64,000 nucleotides of DNA from Haloarcula marismortui ATCC 43049 (GCF_000011085.1 NC_006396.1:1364001-1428000); one strand, 5' to 3'. Shown: positions 34,712 through 44,236, numbered from the stretch's first letter. Numbers and translations: made by a program. Notes: generated by a model not told the origin, from the sequence alone.

Positions 34712-35989
34712 TTACGACACTACCTGTTCTTGAGGTGCAAATACACCAGTTTCCTTGTCAAACAGGAGCGTTGATGGCTGTGCCAACCAGCCGTTACTCC
34801 TATCCTCGCTACGAGGATTCGGAGATACTTGTTGTCGAATGTTTTCAGCACCATTCACGTCAGCATTCGCAACCAGTTCACACTCATTGCACACGTACAA
34901 CCCACGCTCAACGCGATTCGTGTCACGCTCACAACCACACGAGGAACACGACTTTGAGGTGTTCTCTTCGGACACACGCTTGACAGAGATACCAACTTCT
35001 TCAGCCTTGTATTCAAGCATGTCTGTGAATCGGTCGAATGCCCACGAGTGCAAGTCCAAGTTCCCGTGCTTGCCCCAATCCTTCATTTCACCGTCTTCGT
35101 CCTCGCGGATGCCACTGAGGTCACCGATTGCAATCACACCAACGTTCTCGTCAACACATCTTTCCACGATGTGCTTTGAGAGCGTGTGGAAGTAGTGAGT
35201 GCGACGATTGGATTTCTTGGCGTGCAACCGTGTTGCCTCCTCAGAAGATGAATCATCACAGCGAGCAATATGCTTGCTGTAGTAGTAATCATCCTGTTTG
35301 AGGCAGTTCAACGGGTATAGCTCAGACTCCTGATTCTCAAAGGCAAGGGCGGCAAAGTTACAGATTCCAAGGTCGATACCGACGGTTTTCTCCGCGCTGT
35401 TCTCTGGAATATCAACTGTGACATTGCAGACGACGTGGAGTTCCCATTCGTTTCGTTGCTTATTCCAGACAGCACGAACCTGCTGGACGCTCTCAATCGC
35501 AGAGAGGTCAACGTCAGGTCGTATTTGGATGTCACAGAGAACGAAGTCCGACCAGTACTCTTTCAGGTTTTCACCTTTTGAGAGTCTGAGTCGACCGTTG
35601 GTAGTATCGAGCTTGAAACCAGCGCCTTTGAACGTGAGCGTTGAGCGTGGATGCTCGTCGTTGTGTTTGCGATATGCTGGTGGATTCGCTTTCGAGTCTC
35701 CGTTCCGGCGTTTCCCGTACCAACCAGTGAACGCTTCAGAGAGTTCTTCGAGAACTCGCTGACTTGACTGTGAATGCAGGTCACTATAGCGTTCGTGAGA
35801 TTTGAGGTACGATTTGAGTTCGCCATCCTCGGGGATGTGGCCAGTTTCGTTCCAGATACGACCGGTTGTCCAGCGGGCGACGTTCCAGAGTTTACTGGCG
35901 GCGAATCCAAGCGAATCAAGGTCGTCTTGCACTTGCTGGTGGTTCGTGATTGAACCAATTATAGTGCGTTTGACGACCTGTTTCGCCAT
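34712..35989 (-). CDS. TnpB with a non-canonical RuvC-II site
   Basis: The 425-residue protein has RuvC-I at residues 202-209 (TVGIDLGI, Asp206), RuvC-III near residue 377 (VANADVNGAENI) and a zinc ribbon CSSCGC/CNEC at about 348-370. The RuvC-II motif, which usually reads (I/V)xxEDL, here reads VIAIGDLSGIREDED, with Gly289 in the Glu position. Acidic residues 296-298 follow a few positions later. Haloarchaeal TnpBs with a displaced glutamate have been described in surveys of rearranged catalytic sites. The protein could thus use another acid or be a nuclease-dead RNA-guided binder. Otherwise the frame is complete. Confidence 0.9.
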   Translation of the reverse strand: MAKQVVKRTIIGSITNHQQVQDDLDSLGFAASKLWNVARWTTGRIWNETGHIPEDGELKSYLKSHERYSDLHSQSSQRVLEELSEAFTGWYGKRRNGDSKANPPAYRKHNDEHPRSTLTFKGAGFKLDTTNGRLRLSKGENLKEYWSDFVLCDIQIRPDVDLSAIESVQQVRAVWNKQRNEWELHVVCNVTVDIPENSAEKTVGIDLGICNFAALAFENQESELYPLNCLKQDDYYYSKHIARCDDSSSEEATRLHAKKSNRRTHYFHTLSKHIVERCVDENVGVIAIGDLSGIREDEDGEMKDWGKHGNLDLHSWAFDRFTDMLEYKAEEVGISVKRVSEENTSKSCSSCGCERDTNRVERGLYVCNECELVANADVNGAENIRQQVSPNPRSEDRSNGWLAQPSTLLFDKETGVFAPQEQVVS

Positions 35990-36276
35990 ACATAACCTAT
36001 GATAGTTAGATTATGTAATAGTGTTGATTTCCGTCAGCGTTGAATATCCAGCAATGCCGAACGTCGGTTATTGTATTAGCAGGTGACGGCGCGTATCCAC
36101 GCCGTGAACGACGTGGTATTGCGCCTGTTCAGCATATAACCCGCTTCGAGGCCGGTGGTAACGACTTCTTCATAGACGCGTTCGGGGAGGACACATGGTT
36201 CCGCAACCTGCTCGACGAGTGAGAGCTGGCTAACCTTCCCGAGGTAAATAAGCGGTGTCGCGTCGAAGACCCACAT

Positions 36277-36567
36277 TCACAGTGCCTCGAGATCGGCGTC
36301 GAGATGATCGTCTGCGACCCAGGTGATATCACGCTCCTTGGCGAGTTGAGCAAAGTCCCAGACGGACAGTCCTGCCATTTCAGCCGCCCTGCTGAACGTG
36401 ATGGACCCGGCTGCAAGCTGGTCGAGGGCCTGTTCGCGACGCCACTCGTCGAGTCCCTCCGAGAGGAGTTTTCGAACGGCTGTACTCCGGTCGAGGTTCT
36501 CCTCATCGAGATACGCGTCGAGTTCGGCTTCTAACTCGTCGGGTACTCGTGCAGAGATTGTTCCCAT
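36277..36567 (-). CDS. Antitoxin with RHH-like N-terminus and UPF0175-like tail
   Basis: The 96-residue protein begins GTISARVPDELEAELDAYLD then RSTAVRKLLSEGLDEWRR, a ribbon-helix-helix domain. The tail ITFSRAAEMAGLSVWDFAQL resembles UPF0175 family antitoxins. The stop is directly followed by the PIN toxin start. ATG 36567 is preferred; an AT-rich TTTACATTGTTTGCAACGTA at 36571-36590 upstream may be promoter and operator. The antitoxin remains intact while the toxin is broken. Confidence 0.82.
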   Translation of the reverse strand: MGTISARVPDELEAELDAYLDEENLDRSTAVRKLLSEGLDEWRREQALDQLAAGSITFSRAAEMAGLSVWDFAQLAKERDITWVADDHLDADLEAL

Positions 36568-36834
36568 ACTGTTTACATTGTTTGCAACGTATACAAGTGC
36601 TTTGGCGCGTCCACTGATGTGGGCGGCTTGTAATAGACGAAGAAAGCGGCTTGAGTTTCGACGACGATTTCGACGGTATCGTCTCCCAACTCGTTCCGGA
36701 CACACTTCAGTCACGCCGCTACTATGGTCCACGGGCGTTGGAGAGTCCATCGAGTGGTCTCAGGCGAATCAAGTTTCGGGTGTCATTCTGGTCGGCTCGG
36801 AGGCAGGCACGGAGGCCGAGATAATGCAGTGAGA

Positions 36835-36960
36835 GTACGTTTCGTATGCTTTCGACCGGTGAGGGAGTCGGAATACATCGAGAGTGGATTTCGTGTGCTT
36901 TCTACCCGGTGGTGATGGGGCAATCAGTCCAGAGTGAGAGAGTACGTTTCGTGTGCTTTC
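36835..36960 (+). repeat. Left set of outer origin boxes (family II), three copies
   Basis: Three direct copies of a 19-bp box: GTACGTTTCGTATGCTTTC at 36835, GTGGATTTCGTGTGCTTTC at 36884 and GTACGTTTCGTGTGCTTTC at 36942. The spacing is 49 and 58 bases. Inverted counterparts lie at 39416 and 39473. The arrangement resembles Orc1-binding boxes. Confidence 0.65.
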
Positions 36961-37040
36961 CCCCTCTTCCTTGGAGAGAGACGAGGATATAACCGATGAG
37001 CCAGCGGGTCGGTGGAGCAAACCGAGGTGAGTGCTCAACA

Positions 37041-37250
37041 CCCCACTGTGTCGAGTGTTCTTCGAGAGAGTCGAGGATAGGCCTCGTAACACACCCCACT
37101 CTGTCAAGTGTTCGGCGTGGGTAGCTGGATGTCTCCATGCCCCACCCCACCGTGTCGAGTGTTCTTCGAGAGAATCCAAGATAGGTCGCACAACACACCC
37201 CACCGTGTCAAGTGTTCGACGTGGGTAGCTGGATGTCTCCATGCCCCACC
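37041..37250 (+). repeat. Left set of inner origin boxes (family I), four copies
   Basis: The 20-bp box CCCCACYGTGTCRAGTGTTC occurs at 37041, 37094, 37145 and 37198. The spacing of 51-53 bases makes two near-copies of a 104-bp tandem unit, which also includes GTAGCTGGATGTCTCCATGC. The box is repeated in inverse orientation on the other side of the orc1 gene. Confidence 0.82.
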
Positions 37251-37377
37251 CCACTATTCCGAATATTACTCTTGATTGCTATCGGTGAAGAGTGATCAAA
37301 AGACACTCCACTACATCAAGTGCTAACCGGCAGACGTCGGCGAGCTGTATTTTCACACAATACACTTGACGCGGTGG

Positions 37378-37387
37378 TTTTATACAT
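37378..37387 (+). promoter_or_regulatory. TATA box of orc1
   Basis: TTTTATACAT lies 27-36 bases before the ATG at 37414. It is downstream of the left box set, so Orc1 binding there could also affect its own transcription. Confidence 0.45.
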
Positions 37388-37413
37388 GCGGGCCGAATCA
37401 AATGCACTAGAGG

Positions 37414-38625
37414 ATGGCTACGTTCACACGGGATACGGAGATCTTCCGCAACGAGGACATGCTCCGTGAGGATTACCAGCCGGATTCGATTACCGCTCGC
37501 GAAGACGAAATTTCGACGTACATGGCCGCGCTTCAGCCGATTGTCAACGGCGCACAACCTAGAAATATTTTCTTGTACGGAAAAACGGGTGTCGGAAAGA
37601 CGGCGGTGTCCCGCTATCTGTTGAAGCAACTACAGCGAGATACGGACCAGTACGACGATGTTGACCTCTCGTTGTGCTGGCTCAACTGTACGAATCTATC
37701 GTCATCCTATCAAGTTGCGGTCAACCTCGTGAATCAACTGCGACCCAGAGACGACCGGATTAGCACAACCGGGTATCCACAACAGCGCGTGTTCGACATC
37801 TTGTACGAGGAACTCGATCAGATCGGCGGGACGATTCTCCTCGTCCTTGACGAGATCGACCATATCGGCAGCGACGACGAGATCCTGTACGAGATTCCGC
37901 AAGCCCGGTCGAACGGCTACCTCTCGGAGGCGAAACCGGGCGTGATCGGCATCAGCAACGATTTCGGCTTTCGCGACAACCTCTCTCCGAAGGTGAAAGA
38001 CACCCTTTGTGAGGAAGAGATTCACTTCTCGCCGTACAACGCTCCAGAACTGCGTGCCATACTCGAAGAGCGAGTGACCGGTGCGATGTACGACGACGCG
38101 GTGGATGACGCCGTGATTGCGTTGTGCGCCGCTATCGCGGCGCAGGACACGGGCAGCGCCCGTCAGGCATTGGACATTCTTTATAAGTCCGGTGAGATTG
38201 CGCGGACGAACGGCGAGGAGCGACTGACGGAGGACCACGTTCATCAGGCTCGTGAAAAACTCGAGCAGAGCCAAGTCGAACACGGGATGCGTGAGCTGAC
38301 GAAACACGGGCATCTCGCGCTCGTGGCGATGTTACAGCTTGCATTCGAGCAGGAGACCCCGGCACGGATTCGCGACGTGTATCCGCTATATCGACGTATC
38401 GCAGAGGGCTCTAATGTCGACCCGCTCGTCCGTCGCCGCATGCACGACCATCTCGCGGACCTGGCGATGCTCGGCATCCTTGGGCGACAGATGAAAAATG
38501 AGGGGCGGGCAGGTGGGCACTACTACCAGTACGAGTTCGATGTTGGTTTGGATATCGTCGGTGACGTGGTCCGAGATTTCGACTCTATCGCGCTCCCAAC
38601 GAGCGTGGCGACACAGATCACGTAA
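37414..38625 (+). CDS. orc1: Orc1/Cdc6 replication initiator
   Basis: The 403-residue AAA+ protein has Walker A at residues 56-63 (GKTGVGKT), Walker B at 143-149 (LVLDEID), sensor-1 [12 protein letters not shown] and sensor-2 [19 protein letters not shown]-terminal winged helix follows (residues 310-395, including [20 protein letters not shown]). It begins [20 protein letters not shown], the usual haloarchaeal start. Orc1 binds origin boxes and loads the MCM helicase. The gene is flanked by inverted sets of 20-bp boxes (four left, three right), so it very likely defines a replication origin of its own. It is shorter than chromosomal oriC1 Orc1 proteins and matches the plasmid or accessory type. 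Confidence 0.94.
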
Positions 38626-38676
38626 CCTGGCGGATTCGGTCGAAGTCTGTTCGAGTAGCCCCGAATCATCCTGTTT

Positions 38677-38804
38677 GAACACTCGACACGGTTGGGTGTC
38701 GGAGGATATGGTTCCACCCCATCTTGGGATGAACACTCGACACGGTGGGGTGGGGGAGGATGTGGTTCCACCCTGCATTGGAAAGAACACTTGGCACGGT
38801 GGGG
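38677..38804 (-). repeat. Right set of inner origin boxes (family I), three copies
   Basis: GAACACTCGACACGGTTGGG at 38677, GAACACTCGACACGGTGGGG at 38731 and GAACACTTGGCACGGTGGGG at 38785 are inverted copies of the boxes at 37041-37217. The spacing is 54 bases. GGTGGGG runs follow them. Confidence 0.82.
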
Positions 38805-38820
38805 TGGGGGTGATAATGAA

Positions 38821-39417
38821 CGTAAGAGTGGCGCGGTCAATATTCAACCGGACAACGCCGCAGAACTGCGAACAATCTTAGAGCATCGTGCGAATCAAGC
38901 CTTCGTCGACGAAGCGTGTGACACATCAGTGATCGCGAAGGCAGCGGCGCTCGCCGCACAGGACATGGGGAACGCTCGACAGGCGCTCGATCTGCTCCGC
39001 GTCGGCGCGGAGTTAGCCGAACAGAACGGTGAAATACCGATGACGGACACACACATCGAGACTGCACGGGAACGAGTACAGCGCGGTCGAGTAACAAACA
39101 AGATCCGAGACCAAACCGAACACGCGCAGTATACTTTAGAAGCGATCGCAAACCTCCAGACCAGCGGTGAGGTCCCAGCGCGGTCGAAGGAGATCCAACA
39201 AACGTACGAACAGGTCGCTGACTCACATGCGGCCTCCCCGCTGTCGACGCTGAAGCACATCCAAGACCACCTCTCGGACCTCCACGTGCGGGGGTTCCTT
39301 CGACGCCACGAACAGAACAAGGGATTGAGCGGTGGGCAGCACGACGAGTATAAGTTGGATCTCGATCCGGCAATCGTCTTAGAGACGCGGACGGAGATCG
39401 CTGAACACACGCAGTGA
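38821..39417 (+). pseudogene. Truncated second Orc1/Cdc6, C-terminal part
   Basis: The frame from about 38821 encodes NIQPDNAAELRTILEHRANQ, then AAQDMGNARQALDLLRVGAE (sensor-2 region) and the winged-helix domain up to TRTEIAEHTQ. It aligns with residues about 210-400 of the intact neighbour but is a different paralogue. The ATPase core is missing. The upstream part of the open frame is made of origin-box sequence, so the truncation point lies at the right box set. Any product would lack ATPase activity but could still bind DNA. Confidence 0.8.
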
Positions 39418-39493
39418 ACGCACACGAAATGTACGCTGTCTCTCGGAGAGACTCTCGGTGGGACGCGAGCGGGAACGCACACGAAACGGACGC
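39416..39493 (-). repeat. Right set of outer origin boxes (family II), two copies
   Basis: GAACGCACACGAAATGTACG at 39416 and GAACGCACACGAAACGGACG at 39473 are inverted relatives of the boxes at 36835-36960 (shared core CGTTTCGTGTGC). They sit directly after the truncated orc1. Confidence 0.6.
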
Positions 39494-39646
39494 TCCATCT
39501 CATCGAGGTTGTGGTCGCGAAGGTGCTGAAGGAGATCCGGACGAGTGTGGCGAACGGCAGTCGTGAACGCGGGGCGGACACGGCGCACGGAACGAGACCG
39601 ACGACATTATTCGGGTCGCCGATAGAAATCGGTGTAACTCACCGCT

Positions 39647-41452
39647 ATGTCATCATCAGATCCCGAACCGGTCTCCAGACGCGAGAAACTCGACGCCCTC
39701 CGCGACGTCGCGCGGTACAATCCGACGTACACGGCGGCGGTCGTCGTACTCGGCGTCGTTGCCGCGGTACTCGAGGGTGTCGGGCTGAGCTTCATTCTCC
39801 CGATCGTCGAACTCGTCCAGCTCCAGGACCCCGCCGCGGAGGTGGACGGGCTGCTTGCGGTGTTCGTGACTGTGTATCAGACGCTCGGGATTCCCTTCAC
39901 GCTGGGTTACGTCGTGGTCGGTGTGTCGGCCGTGATGATCGCGCGGTACACGACAAGTTTCTCGGTGGCGTGGTTCCGGGAGGCGCTGCGGACCTACTAC
40001 ATTCGGGACCTCCAGACGCGAGCGTTCCAGAACGCTCTGAACGCGCGCGTGGAGTACTTCGATAAGGAGGGCTCCGACGACATCTTGAACGCGATCGTTA
40101 CGCAGACTAATTATGGGGGACGAGTGATCGATCAGGGGATCAAGTTCACTCAACAGCTCTTTCTCGCCGGCGTGTACTTCGCCGTCGCACTGGTGATCGC
40201 ACCGGTACTAACGATTATCACGGGGGTTGTCCTTGGTGGCTTCTCGGTTTTCTTTCGACGAGTCCTCGACTCGGGGTACGACGTTGGAGAGGAAGTCGCC
40301 GAGGCGAACGAACTCCGACAGGAGGCCGCACAGGCTGGGACACAGGGGATCCGCGACGTGCGGATATTCGGGCTTGCCGAGGAACTCTTCGAGGACTTCA
40401 CAGACGCGATAGAGCAGTTCACCGAGTCGCGGATCGTTCTCCGGCGCAACGAGGCCGCGATCAACAACTTCTACAACCTCGTCGTCGCGGTGTCGGTGTT
40501 CGTACTCATCTACCTCGCGTTGACGTTCGCAAGCCTCTCGATCGGCGAACTCGGCGTCTTCCTCTTCGCGATGTTCCGACTCGGACCGAGGGCGAGCCAG
40601 GTCAACACGCTGTACTACAGGACTGAGAACAATCTCCCACACCTCGTCCGCACCATCCAGTTCACCGACGAACTGGCGACGTACAACGAACCGACCGGAT
40701 CGAGCCGGGAGGTCCCCGAGGAGATCCGGGAGATCGAGTTCGACGACGTCCACTTCTCGTACGATGACGAAGAGGAGGTGCTCCGCGGGATCGACTTCAC
40801 CGTCGAGAAAGGCGAATTCGTCGGATTCGTCGGGCAGTCGGGCGCGGGCAAATCGACGATCGTCTCGCTTCTTGCCCGGCTGTATCCGGTCGATAAAGGT
40901 GAGATCAGAGCGAACGGGGTCCCGATCGACGAGATGGATATCGTGGAATGGCGCGACCGACTCTCGATGGTTAGACAGGACCCGTTCATCTTCAACGACA
41001 CGCTCCGGTACAATCTGACGCTCGGGAATCGAGAGGTTTCGGAGACGGAGCTCGACCGAGTGTGTGCGATCGCCAAGGTCGACGAGTTCATCGACGAACT
41101 TCCGGATGGATACGACTCGTTATTGGGCGACGACGGGGTTCGACTGTCGGGAGGACAGCAGCAACGCGTAGCGCTGGCGCGGGCCCTGTTAGAGGATGCC
41201 GACGTGTTGATCCTTGACGAGGCGACAAGCGACCTTGATTCTAATCTAGAAAAACAGGTCCAACAAGCGATCGAAAGAATGGACCGCGATTACGCAATCA
41301 TTACCATTGCACATCAGTTGTCGACAGTAAAGAATTCGGACCGAATCTACACTGTTGAGGAGGGTCAAGTTACAGAGACCGGACAGCACGGTGAACTCGT
41401 TAAAAAAGGTGGAAAGTACGCAGAACTCTATGGGATCCAGTCTAACACATAA
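39647..41452 (+). CDS. ABC exporter, fused membrane and ATPase domains
   Basis: The 601-residue half-transporter has about six transmembrane helices (residues 29-57, 82-104, 168-205, 275-310) and an ATPase domain: Walker A GQSGAGKST at 396-404, signature LSGGQ at 500-504, Walker B DVLILDE at 519-525 and an H-loop (IAHQLSTV). This is the MsbA/PglK type that flips lipid-linked glycans or other lipids. Its place at the head of a glycan island makes flipping of a lipid-linked oligosaccharide across the membrane the likeliest job. ATG 39647 gives a normal short N-terminus. Downstream genes follow in the same direction, with a low-GC gap of about 220 bases. Confidence 0.9.
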   Translation: MSSSDPEPVSRREKLDALRDVARYNPTYTAAVVVLGVVAAVLEGVGLSFILPIVELVQLQDPAAEVDGLLAVFVTVYQTLGIPFTLGYVVVGVSAVMIARYTTSFSVAWFREALRTYYIRDLQTRAFQNALNARVEYFDKEGSDDILNAIVTQTNYGGRVIDQGIKFTQQLFLAGVYFAVALVIAPVLTIITGVVLGGFSVFFRRVLDSGYDVGEEVAEANELRQEAAQAGTQGIRDVRIFGLAEELFEDFTDAIEQFTESRIVLRRNEAAINNFYNLVVAVSVFVLIYLALTFASLSIGELGVFLFAMFRLGPRASQVNTLYYRTENNLPHLVRTIQFTDELATYNEPTGSSREVPEEIREIEFDDVHFSYDDEEEVLRGIDFTVEKGEFVGFVGQSGAGKSTIVSLLARLYPVDKGEIRANGVPIDEMDIVEWRDRLSMVRQDPFIFNDTLRYNLTLGNREVSETELDRVCAIAKVDEFIDELPDGYDSLLGDDGVRLSGGQQQRVALARALLEDADVLILDEATSDLDSNLEKQVQQAIERMDRDYAIITIAHQLSTVKNSDRIYTVEEGQVTETGQHGELVKKGGKYAELYGIQSNT

Positions 41453-41675
41453 ATCATGAGGACGGCGTCAAGTCCGATCGAGCTATGATTCTATGTATTT
41501 TCATTCGTTCATTAAAGACATACATTCGCACATAATATGTAGATTTTATAACGGAGAAAACTATATTTACAGTACTTATTCTAACCACGAGAGAGTGATG
41601 AGGCAACCAAATGATAGCCGGGAGTTTTATTCTAAGAGAGTATCGATTAAGTGTATGAAAAATATAGATAGACGG

Positions 41676-42137
41676 ATGGATAAGAACTGGATTACCGAGG
41701 AAGATTGGGAGACGATCATCGCTAACGTTCCTATCGTTTCCGTGGATTTATTGGTTCGATATGACGAAGGACTCCTCTTCGGGAAACGGACAAATGAGCC
41801 CGCGAAGGGTTACTGGTTCTTGCCAGGAGGACGGGTGGAAAAAGGGGAAACCCGGACTGAAGCCGTCGATCGGATCGCCAAGCAGGAGCTCGGATTATCG
41901 GTGAAGATCGTTGAATCGCTCGGCGCGTTCGAGCACATCTACGAGACATCAGATGTCGCTGGTGTGAACACAAAACATTACCTCGCGAATGGATACGTAG
42001 TCAAGGTGGATAGCGGTCAACTCCGAACTGACGATCAACACGAAGATCTACAGGTATTCGAATCGATTCCGGATCCACTCCATCAAAATATTCGTGCGTA
42101 TCTCGACACATCGGAGAGTCTCACAAATTGGCCGTAA
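41676..42137 (+). CDS. Nudix hydrolase, GDP-mannose mannosyl hydrolase type
   Basis: The 153-residue protein (ATG 41676) has the modified Nudix box GGRVEKGETRTEAVDRIAKQ followed by ELGL. It also has YWFLPGGRV and an NTKHYLANGYVVK block, as in GDP-mannose mannosyl hydrolases. These enzymes hydrolyse GDP-mannose or GDP-glucose and may balance sugar-nucleotide pools. It sits directly before the GDP-mannose-to-GDP-fucose genes, which fits. The upstream open frame to 41493 is AT-rich and I rejected it. Confidence 0.85.
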   Translation: MDKNWITEEDWETIIANVPIVSVDLLVRYDEGLLFGKRTNEPAKGYWFLPGGRVEKGETRTEAVDRIAKQELGLSVKIVESLGAFEHIYETSDVAGVNTKHYLANGYVVKVDSGQLRTDDQHEDLQVFESIPDPLHQNIRAYLDTSESLTNWP

Positions 42138-42209
42138 CTCAAGGTAGAGTGTCTACCTCATCCCAGATCGAATAATACATACTCGGCGGATGAACAGGTA
42201 CCAATAGTA

Positions 42210-43271
42210 ATGAATCTCAAGTCGCGGTTCGCAGAGCGTCCGGTATTCGTGACCGGAGCAGACGGATTCGTTGGGTCTCATCTCACGGAACAGCTCGTGG
42301 AATTCGGAGCCGATGTCCACGTATTCGTTCGTGCCACATCCAGCGGAGAGTTACAGAACATCCGACACCTCCGCGACGAGATTACGATCCACCGGGGAGA
42401 TCTCCGTGACAAGCACTCTGTTGAACAGGCAATGAAGCACCTGACGGAATACTCGGACACGATCGTGTTTCACCTCGCTGCACAAGCACACGTTGGCGAG
42501 TCTTGGGATCGTCCCTACGAGACGATCGACACGAACGTCGTGGGAACTCTCAATCTCCTCCAGACGGTCGTCGATCTCGATCTGGACATCGCTAAGTTCG
42601 ACACTGCTGGCACCTCCGAGGAGTACGGCAACGTAGATGGACAGATGGAAGACAAGCATGAATACGACTCCGACGGTCGAGTACTCCTCAGCGAGCGGTC
42701 ACCCGTGAACCCGACGTCAGTCTACGCAACCTCGAAACTGGCGGCCGACTTCCTCACGATGAATTACCACGACGCCTACGGCCTCCCCGGCGTGACTACG
42801 CGGATGTTCAACAACTACGGACCGCGACAGAACCCCCGATACATCACCGGTACGATCGTTACGCAGGCGCTGGAGCGTGGCATCGTCGAACTGGGGAACC
42901 TCACACCCAGGCGCGACATGTGCTACGTTTCCGACGGCGTCCGAGGTCACATGCACGTGGCACTAGAGGGTAGTCCCGGCGAGGAGTACGTCTACGGCTA
43001 CGGCGAAAACATCTCGATGCGCGACTGGACGGAGTTGTTGCTGGAAGTCGGTAGTGAAGAAGGCTACTGGGAGGATCCCGAGATCGTCCAGCGGGACGAC
43101 CGGTATCGGCCCGGCGACAGCGACGTTGAAGAACTACTGGTCGGCTACGAGAAGCTCCACGAGGAGACTGGCTGGGAACCCGAGGTGTCTTGGCGCGAGG
43201 GTGCACGGCACACGATTGAGTGGTACGCCGCGAACAAAGAGAAGTGGTTCGGACGGGTCGACTGGCGATGA
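42210..43271 (+). CDS. gmd: GDP-mannose 4,6-dehydratase (probable)
   Basis: The 353-residue short-chain dehydrogenase has the Rossmann motif [10 protein letters not shown] near residue 15, TSEEYG at the Ser/Thr-Glu active site typical of 4,6-dehydratases, and the catalytic YATSK. The segment [20 protein letters not shown] is typical of haloarchaeal enzymes of this group. It would turn GDP-mannose into GDP-4-keto-6-deoxymannose. Motifs alone do not exclude dTDP- or UDP-sugar substrates, but the next gene is a clear GDP-fucose synthase. It overlaps that gene by four bases. Confidence 0.82.
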   Translation: MNLKSRFAERPVFVTGADGFVGSHLTEQLVEFGADVHVFVRATSSGELQNIRHLRDEITIHRGDLRDKHSVEQAMKHLTEYSDTIVFHLAAQAHVGESWDRPYETIDTNVVGTLNLLQTVVDLDLDIAKFDTAGTSEEYGNVDGQMEDKHEYDSDGRVLLSERSPVNPTSVYATSKLAADFLTMNYHDAYGLPGVTTRMFNNYGPRQNPRYITGTIVTQALERGIVELGNLTPRRDMCYVSDGVRGHMHVALEGSPGEEYVYGYGENISMRDWTELLLEVGSEEGYWEDPEIVQRDDRYRPGDSDVEELLVGYEKLHEETGWEPEVSWREGARHTIEWYAANKEKWFGRVDWR

Positions 43272-44236
43272 CTGACTGGCATCGCAAAACTGCGGATTAC
43301 TGGGACGGGAAGTCGGTGATGATTACTGGCGGAGCTGGTTTCCTTGGCAGCCACCTCATCGATGAACTCGAACGACGAAGTGAAGATGTCAATATTTTCG
43401 TCCCGCGAAGTGACGAGTACGACCTACGGAATCGACAAGAAATCAAGCGGGCTCTGGTCGACTCTAATCCAGACGTTGTGATCCACTTGGCAGCGACGGT
43501 CGGCGGGATCGGTGCTAATCGGAAGAACCCAGGGAAGTATTTTTACGAGAACGCCATTATGGGGATCGAGCTAATCGAACAGGCTCGTCAGTTCGGGGTC
43601 GAGAAGTTCACCATCCTCGGGACGATCTGCTCGTACCCCAAGCACACGCCTGTCCCCTTCAGCGAAAGAGATCTGTTCGAAGGCTACCCCGAGGAGACCA
43701 ACGCGCCTTACGGGATCGCCAAGAAGGCGCTGTTGACCCAGTCGCGGGCCTACCGCAAGCAATACGACTTCAACAGCATTTATCTCATGCCAGTAAATCT
43801 GTACGGGCCCCGCGACGACTTCGATCTGGAGACTTCACACGTGATCCCCGCGATCATCCGAAAGTGTGTTGAGGCCAATCGGCGTGGCGAGAACGCTATC
43901 ACTGCTTGGGGGACTGGTGAGCCGACCAGAGAGTTTCTCTACGTGAAAGATGCCGCCGACGGGATCCTTACTGCGACCGAGCGCTACGACGAATCCGACC
44001 CTATAAATCTTGGCAGTGGCATAGAGACATCCATTCAGGATCTCGTCGAGAAGATCGCTGATCTGACCGGATTCGAGGGCGAAATTGAGTGGGATACCTC
44101 CAAACCTGACGGGCAGCCCCGGCGGAAGCTGGACACCTCACAAGCGAAAGAGCGATTTGACTGGGAAGCGACGACATCGTTCGAGGATGGCCTTGAACGG
44201 ACGATCGAGTGGTTTGAAAAGAGCTTCGAGAAGTGA
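43268..44236 (+). CDS. fcl: GDP-L-fucose synthase
   Basis: The 322-residue protein starts at ATG 43268, overlapping the upstream stop (ATGA). It has [28 protein letters not shown] and the hallmark [20 protein letters not shown] of GDP-fucose synthases; the YGIAKK motif carries the catalytic Tyr and Lys. The enzyme epimerises and reduces GDP-4-keto-6-deoxymannose to GDP-L-fucose with NADPH. With gmd it completes the pathway and feeds the two fucosyltransferase genes downstream. Confidence 0.92.
   Translation: MTDWHRKTADYWDGKSVMITGGAGFLGSHLIDELERRSEDVNIFVPRSDEYDLRNRQEIKRALVDSNPDVVIHLAATVGGIGANRKNPGKYFYENAIMGIELIEQARQFGVEKFTILGTICSYPKHTPVPFSERDLFEGYPEETNAPYGIAKKALLTQSRAYRKQYDFNSIYLMPVNLYGPRDDFDLETSHVIPAIIRKCVEANRRGENAITAWGTGEPTREFLYVKDAADGILTATERYDESDPINLGSGIETSIQDLVEKIADLTGFEGEIEWDTSKPDGQPRRKLDTSQAKERFDWEATTSFEDGLERTIEWFEKSFEK

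Larger units (their letters stand above)
34641..36139 (-). mobile_element. IS200/IS605-superfamily element with tnpB only
   Basis: The element lies between the two PIN halves. The right end is the hairpin at 34641-34680. The left end carries another hairpin, CCACGTCGTTCACGGCGTGG, near 36100-36121 and breaks the PIN frame near 36140. There is no tnpA, so it depends on a transposase in trans. The left boundary is approximate. Confidence 0.7.
34322..36276 (-). pseudogene. PIN-domain (DUF3368-type) toxin gene split by a TnpB element
   Basis: The N-terminal part starts at ATG 36276 with WVFDATPLIYLGKVSQLSLV and runs to about 36140 (YEEVVTTGLEAG). The C-terminal part is 34640-34322 (SVGATPLYSRLHGNSNLSDA, then DETYGRDVAAAEGITTRGTA and EGWYCAPAVYTKIL). 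These carry the PIN acids: VFDAT, SDADA and IDETYG. The start codon directly follows the antitoxin stop (TGAATG). Compared with my memory of intact relatives, roughly 18-25 residues around the join are missing, so insertion may have come with a small deletion. The toxin is therefore not functional. Confidence 0.8.

Noticed and set aside
36769-37254. Open frame of 161 residues with repeated YPRRTLDTVGC-like units
   Set aside because: It is a translation of the origin boxes and not a repeat protein.
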